This document shows positions 30,764 through 34,162 of a stretch of DNA of 34,162 nucleotides, one piece after another. How positions within the stretch are numbered: position 1 is the stretch's first letter; every line of letters begins with the position of its first letter. The notes under the pieces were generated by a model. That model was not told the DNA's origin. It saw only the letters and a list, made by a program, of their open reading frames with translations, and made no database searches. Origin of the DNA: a virus. Location of the stretch: IMG/VR virus record IMGVR_UViG_3300046009_006182, positions 1 through 34,162 of that record, one strand, 5' to 3'. The position numbers and the translations under genes are program-made.

Positions 30764-31729
30764 TCACCAAGAAGTAATAATAACCATACCCGGTCCACCA
30801 TTGCCGCCACGACCAACAGTATCTCCACCGCCACCACCGCCACCACCAGAGCCTATACCACCGTTTCCGCCCGCACCACCTACACCACCATCTCGGCCAC
30901 CACCACCTGCGCCACCAGAACTCAAGAATGGATATAGAAAATTTACGCCACTACTACCGGGATTAGATCCTGCGGCACCGCCCGCTGCAACAGCACCAGC
31001 GGTAGTAGGCCAGTTTATATATGTATAATTTATGGCAGACGCCGCAGTGACCGCTCCACCGGCAGTATTTGCGTCGTCTGATGCCCCTCCACCGGCCCCT
31101 CCAGATAGTGGTATAGATGCCCATGCAGTTGTTGATGGACCGGCGTTATTTCCAGAACCATTTCCGCCAGCCGCACCGACTTGTCCAGCAATTCCACCAA
31201 GAGCAATTCCCAGAGTACTGCCAAACATGGTATCAGATGCCGCCGTAGCAGCAACACCAGCCGTTCCAGCAGCATTGCTCGGTCCACCTCCACCACCACC
31301 CGCCGCCGCAGCATTTGACTGTATAAGTATACTTCGTGCCAGTGATGTGCTTGGTGTAAACGACACATATGATATACCACCAGCACTGCCATTGGCTCCA
31401 CCAGTCAGTCCACCTTGGCCACCGTCTCCTGCCAAAACATATAATATTTCTGGTAAAAAAAATGAAGGCACTATTAATCTATTTATTCCGGCACTGCCGC
31501 CTCCGCCACCGCCTCCTCTTTCTCTATCATCAACGCGACCAGCACCTCCACCTCCACCACCACCAATAGCGACGATGTATGTCATTGTTGATCCTTTTGG
31601 CTTGTTCCAAATTTTCCAATTATTATTTGAACCGCCTGTGCCTATACCACCAATAAATACATTTACATCATTTTTTAATGGATATGGTAAGTTGTAAAGG
31701 TCTGTTGGAGTTGATGGATGATTTATCAT
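30764..31729 (-). CDS. Glycine-rich tail fibre/adhesin protein, 321 aa (fibre paralog 3)
   Basis: This is the last and most diverged of three tandem paralogs. It starts with PSTPTDLYNLPYPLKNDVNV, then WKIWNKPKGSTMTYIVAIGG. Many poly-Gly tracts follow (60-75, 139-147, 277-310), separated by LIVPSFFLPEILYVLAGDGG and AASAINYTYINW. The C-terminus is GRGGNGGPGMVIITSW, shared in form with its paralogs. Gly runs of this density recall the polyglycine-II sandwich of T4-like adhesins (gp38 of phage S16), which binds the host receptor at the fibre tip. That comparison is by composition only; I see no direct alignment. It starts 3 nt after the stop of paralog 2. Confidence 0.8.
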   Translation of the reverse strand: MINHPSTPTDLYNLPYPLKNDVNVFIGGIGTGGSNNNWKIWNKPKGSTMTYIVAIGGGGGGGAGRVDDRERGGGGGGGSAGINRLIVPSFFLPEILYVLAGDGGQGGLTGGANGSAGGISYVSFTPSTSLARSILIQSNAAAAGGGGGGPSNAAGTAGVAATAASDTMFGSTLGIALGGIAGQVGAAGGNGSGNNAGPSTTAWASIPLSGGAGGGASDDANTAGGAVTAASAINYTYINWPTTAGAVAAGGAAGSNPGSSGVNFLYPFLSSGGAGGGGRDGGVGGAGGNGGIGSGGGGGGGGDTVGRGGNGGPGMVIITSW

Positions 31730-31731
31730 AA

Positions 31732-31759
31732 TTTACCAAGAAAATATAGCGACCATTCC
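31732..31759. repeat. 28-bp block shared by fibre genes 2 and 1 (3' ends)
   Basis: These 28 bases, covering the last codons and stop of fibre paralog 2, are identical to 32704-32731 at the end of paralog 1. With the shared 5' blocks it gives near-identical gene ends around diverged centres, a substrate for recombination between the fibre genes. Confidence 0.8.
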
Positions 31760-32698
31760 GTTGCCACCGTTGCCGCCACGACCTCCGGTAGTGCCTGCGC
31801 CTCCGCCGCCCCCGCCGCAACCTATACCACCTTTACCGCCATTTCCCGCAGTGGAAAGAGCGGCACTGCCTCCCCCAGCACCACCAGATTGTAAAAATGG
31901 ACCGTCAATAAAGTTAATACCTGCATCTCCATTTAAGTTTGGGTTAAAGACTCCACCACCGGCTGCGACTGAATTAACTGTAGTAAAGTTCATTTTTGGA
32001 AAATTAAAATCAGACACTGATGCTATACTTCCACCTTGAAAATCAGCGGGCAACGCGCCAACTGAGGGAGAGGCACCACCCGCACCGGATGATATTGGTC
32101 TTATACTCCAAGCAGTAATAGATGTACCATTGTTACCTGTTATCGCACCACCGGCACCACCCGCTTGACCTACTACTCCGGAGTATATTCCAAGCGTGCT
32201 GTGTACTGACCCAGCTGCTCCATCGGCGGCTGTACCAGCAGCACCTGCTGCGCCAACTAACCCAGCACCACCTCCGCCAGCGGGAGTAGATTCTGAAGAA
32301 ATCAAAGAATTTTGAGCGGCATATGCTAATGGACTAAACAATACATGAGATGTTGTAGCAGCACCACCAGCTGTACTAACATTGCCGCCCAATCCTCCAA
32401 CACCAACTCTGATATATAAACTATTTGGTAAAAGAAATGATGGTATAATTAATTTTGTTATTGAACCACTACCACCTCCTCCACCACCGCCGCCGTTAGT
32501 GGTGGATGGTTTTTGATGCCCACCGCCTCCACCGCCCCCGCCGCCAACAAGAAAAAAATAAGTCATGCTTGTACCACGAGGTTTGATCCATTGTTGATAG
32601 TTTATAGTAGATTGGTTATTAGCATGAAATATCTGAACATCTCCTTTAAAATTTGAAGGAAAGTTAAATACATCCGATGGTGTTGCTGGAAAATTCAT
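31733..32698 (-). CDS. Glycine-rich tail fibre/adhesin protein, 321 aa (fibre paralog 2)
   Basis: This is the middle copy of the fibre triplet. The N-terminal 45 residues (MNFPATPSDVFNFPSNF, then GDVQIFHANNQSTINYQQWI) and the C-terminal block (GRGGNGGNGMVAIFSW) are nearly identical to paralog 1, while the central 200 residues differ. The centre has Gly-rich tracts at about 52-60, 70-76, 139-144 and 295-303, with repeating strands such as LIIPSFLLPNSLYIRVGVGG and TTVNSVAAGGG. The repeated GG-x-GG pattern fits a polyglycine-type adhesin head on a conserved attachment end. ATG 32698 is 6 nt after the previous stop. Receptor specificity cannot be told from the sequence. Confidence 0.8.
   Translation of the reverse strand: MNFPATPSDVFNFPSNFKGDVQIFHANNQSTINYQQWIKPRGTSMTYFFLVGGGGGGGGGHQKPSTTNGGGGGGGGSGSITKLIIPSFLLPNSLYIRVGVGGLGGNVSTAGGAATTSHVLFSPLAYAAQNSLISSESTPAGGGGAGLVGAAGAAGTAADGAAGSVHSTLGIYSGVVGQAGGAGGAITGNNGTSITAWSIRPISSGAGGASPSVGALPADFQGGSIASVSDFNFPKMNFTTVNSVAAGGGVFNPNLNGDAGINFIDGPFLQSGGAGGGSAALSTAGNGGKGGIGCGGGGGGAGTTGGRGGNGGNGMVAIFSW
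32601..32635. repeat. 35-bp block shared by fibre genes 2 and 1 (5' ends)
   Basis: The sequence at 32601-32635 matches 33579-33613 with a single mismatch. It encodes the FHANNQSTIN region of both proteins. Sequence similarity drops further into the genes. Confidence 0.8.
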
Positions 32699-32704
32699 AA
32701 AAGT

Positions 32705-33676
32705 TTACCAAGAAAATATAGCGACCATTCCATTGCCTCCATTACCACCCCTACCGGCAGTAACTCCCGCACCCCCTCCGCCACCCCCGCAACCTATACC
32801 ACCTTTGCCACCAGTTCCAGCAGATGTAGCACCTGTACCCGCAGCGTTACTGCCGCCCCCCGCACCACCAGATTGCAAAAATGGAATATCAAGAAAATTA
32901 ATACCAGCACTACCATTGTTTGCGGATGTTGTACCACCTGTACCACCGGCAGCAACACCGCCAGTACTGTTTGTAAAATTTATACGAGTAAAATTAATCG
33001 CAGACGCCGCAGTTACTCCTCCGCCGTTGAAATTTGTACTGGTACAACCAGCACCACCGGCACCGGAAGATATTGGTCTGGCAGCAAAAGCAGTTACTCC
33101 TCCACCGTTTGCTCCAGTTTGCGCACCGCCCGCGATGCCTGCTTGGCCAACCACAGTAGTAAATAATCCAAAACTGGATTGCACAGTTTGCGTCGCTACT
33201 GTTGGAATAGTACCAGCGGCACCGGCTGCACCAAGAGTACCGCCACCTCCACCACCGGGAGCATTTGTGTTTGATGAAAGTAACGAGTTTTGAGCAACAA
33301 ACGAAAGCGGTGAAAGCATTATATATGAATTTGTACCCGCACCACCGTTAGTGCTTGCTCCTCCACCCAACCCACCAACACCAACTTGAATATATAAACT
33401 GTCTGGTAAAAGAAATGTAGGCACAATTAACGTCGATATACCAGAGCACGCACCACCACCTCCACCTCCACCTGCTGTACCAGACGCTTTTTGATGCCCA
33501 CCACCGCCTCCGCCCCCGCCGCCAATAGCAATCATATATACCATACTTGTGCCTCTAGGCTTTATCCACTGTTGAAAATTTATAGTAGATTGGTTATTGG
33601 CATGAAATATCTGTACATCCGCATTTAAATCGGAAGGTATGTTAAATAGATCTGATGGCGTGGCTGGAAAATTCAT
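32705..33676 (-). CDS. Glycine-rich tail fibre/adhesin protein, 323 aa (fibre paralog 1)
   Basis: This is the first copy of the triplet in transcription order. I start it at ATG 33676 (MNFPATPSDLFNIP), which matches paralog 2; the longer frame begins with TTG at 33697. It has the same plan: a conserved N-terminus to about residue 45, poly-Gly near 52-76 (GGGGGGGGGHQK, then a second run), LIVPTFLLPDSLYIQVGVGG, many Gly/Ala/Thr turns, then a C-terminal GGKGGIGCGGGGGGAG followed by GRGGNGGNGMVAIFSW. It carries single Cys residues near turns, not a clear motif. It is probably a receptor-binding fibre tip or a fibre domain, judged by composition and tandem copies. Confidence 0.82.
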   Translation of the reverse strand: MNFPATPSDLFNIPSDLNADVQIFHANNQSTINFQQWIKPRGTSMVYMIAIGGGGGGGGGHQKASGTAGGGGGGGACSGISTLIVPTFLLPDSLYIQVGVGGLGGGASTNGGAGTNSYIMLSPLSFVAQNSLLSSNTNAPGGGGGGTLGAAGAAGTIPTVATQTVQSSFGLFTTVVGQAGIAGGAQTGANGGGVTAFAARPISSGAGGAGCTSTNFNGGGVTAASAINFTRINFTNSTGGVAAGGTGGTTSANNGSAGINFLDIPFLQSGGAGGGSNAAGTGATSAGTGGKGGIGCGGGGGGAGVTAGRGGNGGNGMVAIFSW

Positions 33677-33693
33677 AACAATTTTTAATATCG

Positions 33694-34143
33694 TCAATAA
33701 TCACTGCCTATCACAAGTGCTTCCCAGTTTTGATTGGTTGTTTGTTGCGCGTGCTGAGATACAAGTAGATATGTATTTGCTGGCATAGCAAAGTTTAATG
33801 GCAGTTCATAAAAGTTTGTTGCGTTAGTAGCGTTGGCACTTGCTAATGCACCAACAGATATTTCTCCTAGCAAAAATGACTGACCGGTAGTTGGTGTACC
33901 TGTATTTACTGTGCTATAATGACAACGAAGTACTGTTGCTACACCTGTTGTTGGTGTAGTTGCTATGCTCATAAATCTTATCTTTTGAACATAACTACCA
34001 GAAGGTCCAGAAGTAAAAGCAACAAACTGATTGGTACCAATAGCAACACCCGCATCACTACGTGCTGCTGCTGCGGTGGTTGTTATATCTATTCCGTTTA
34101 ATCTTGGTGTTAGTCCGAATATTGGTGATGTATTTTGTGGCAT
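33694..34143 (-). CDS. Probable virion-associated beta-rich protein, 149 aa
   Basis: The sequence begins MPQNTSPIFGLTPRLNGIDI, has strand-like segments (FVAFTSGPSGSYVQKIRFMS, VATVLRCHYSTVN, FLLGEISVGALA) and ends NWEALVIGSDY. I associate the pattern of an N-terminal NTSPIF and a C-terminal (G/S)DY, with a Thr/Ala-rich beta sandwich between them, with small structural proteins common in tailed phages. No enzyme motif is visible. It lies 17 nt upstream of the first fibre gene and likely shares its transcription. A tail, fibre or capsid decoration role is inferred from context. Confidence 0.72.
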   Translation of the reverse strand: MPQNTSPIFGLTPRLNGIDITTTAAAARSDAGVAIGTNQFVAFTSGPSGSYVQKIRFMSIATTPTTGVATVLRCHYSTVNTGTPTTGQSFLLGEISVGALASANATNATNFYELPLNFAMPANTYLLVSQHAQQTTNQNWEALVIGSDY

Positions 34144-34162
34144 AATATTTTATAAATTTAAT

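Noticed and set aside
31032-31697. Long plus-strand proline-rich open frame opposite the fibre genes
   Set aside because: It is the mirror of Gly-rich codons (GGN read as NCC) in the minus-strand fibre gene; similar Pro-rich shadows lie opposite all three fibre genes, with no ribosome site.
1-34162. tRNA genes, CRISPR arrays, transposons or integrase sites
   Set aside because: I saw no cloverleaf-like conserved arms, no regularly spaced repeats, and no transposase or recombinase motifs in any frame; the repeats present are gene duplications.

Overview
This is an A+T-rich segment of a tailed-phage genome from a T4-like myovirus. Every supported gene reads on the minus strand, from right to left. 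The evidence is a T4-type head and packaging module in the usual order: large terminase (gp17), portal (gp20), small head proteins, prohead protease (gp21), core scaffold (gp22) and major capsid protein (gp23, cut by the left edge). I cannot name the host. Many starts have no clear Shine-Dalgarno and only an A/T-rich leader, while a few (gp23, gp21, the 89-aa and 211-aa genes) carry AAGG-type sites.

Layout in transcription order. (1) 34143-30489: a small structural protein, three tandem paralogous glycine-rich tail-fibre/adhesin genes and an 82-aa protein. (2) 30469-25884: a 1297-aa protein joining an ATP-dependent ligase-type adenylyltransferase, a HIGH-motif (NMNAT/cytidylyltransferase) domain and two polymerase-beta-type nucleotidyltransferase domains, then a 211-aa four-cysteine protein. 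(3) 25862-11484: a ~14-kb carbohydrate island of tightly packed genes, several with ATGA overlaps. It holds GT4+FkbM, a short DegT/DnrJ aminotransferase, GT2+radical SAM, a Gfo/Idh/MocA oxidoreductase, an ATP-grasp ligase, a SAM methyltransferase, several GT-A-like glycosyltransferases, and a GT4 joined to an autotransporter-heptosyltransferase-like domain. (4) 11463-1: a small candidate Cys/His/Asp protein overlapping terminase, then the head module.

The island looks able to build a modified sugar (oxidation, amination, amide ligation, methylation) and transfer it with several glycosyltransferases. Its place between fibres and terminase suggests a late role, such as decorating virion proteins or host surface glycans; this is inference.

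The best leads are the four-domain nucleotidyl-transfer protein, the GT2-radical SAM and GT4-heptosyltransferase fusions, and a tandem duplication with its scar still readable (a relic of the next gene's start, ATG changed to ATT). Two places look like single-base frame breaks (near 18790 and 6900). An A/T element, TATAAATATA on the plus strand, recurs just ahead of five gene starts. No tRNA, CRISPR array, transposase or integrase was seen. No intergenic stretch exceeds 150 bases.
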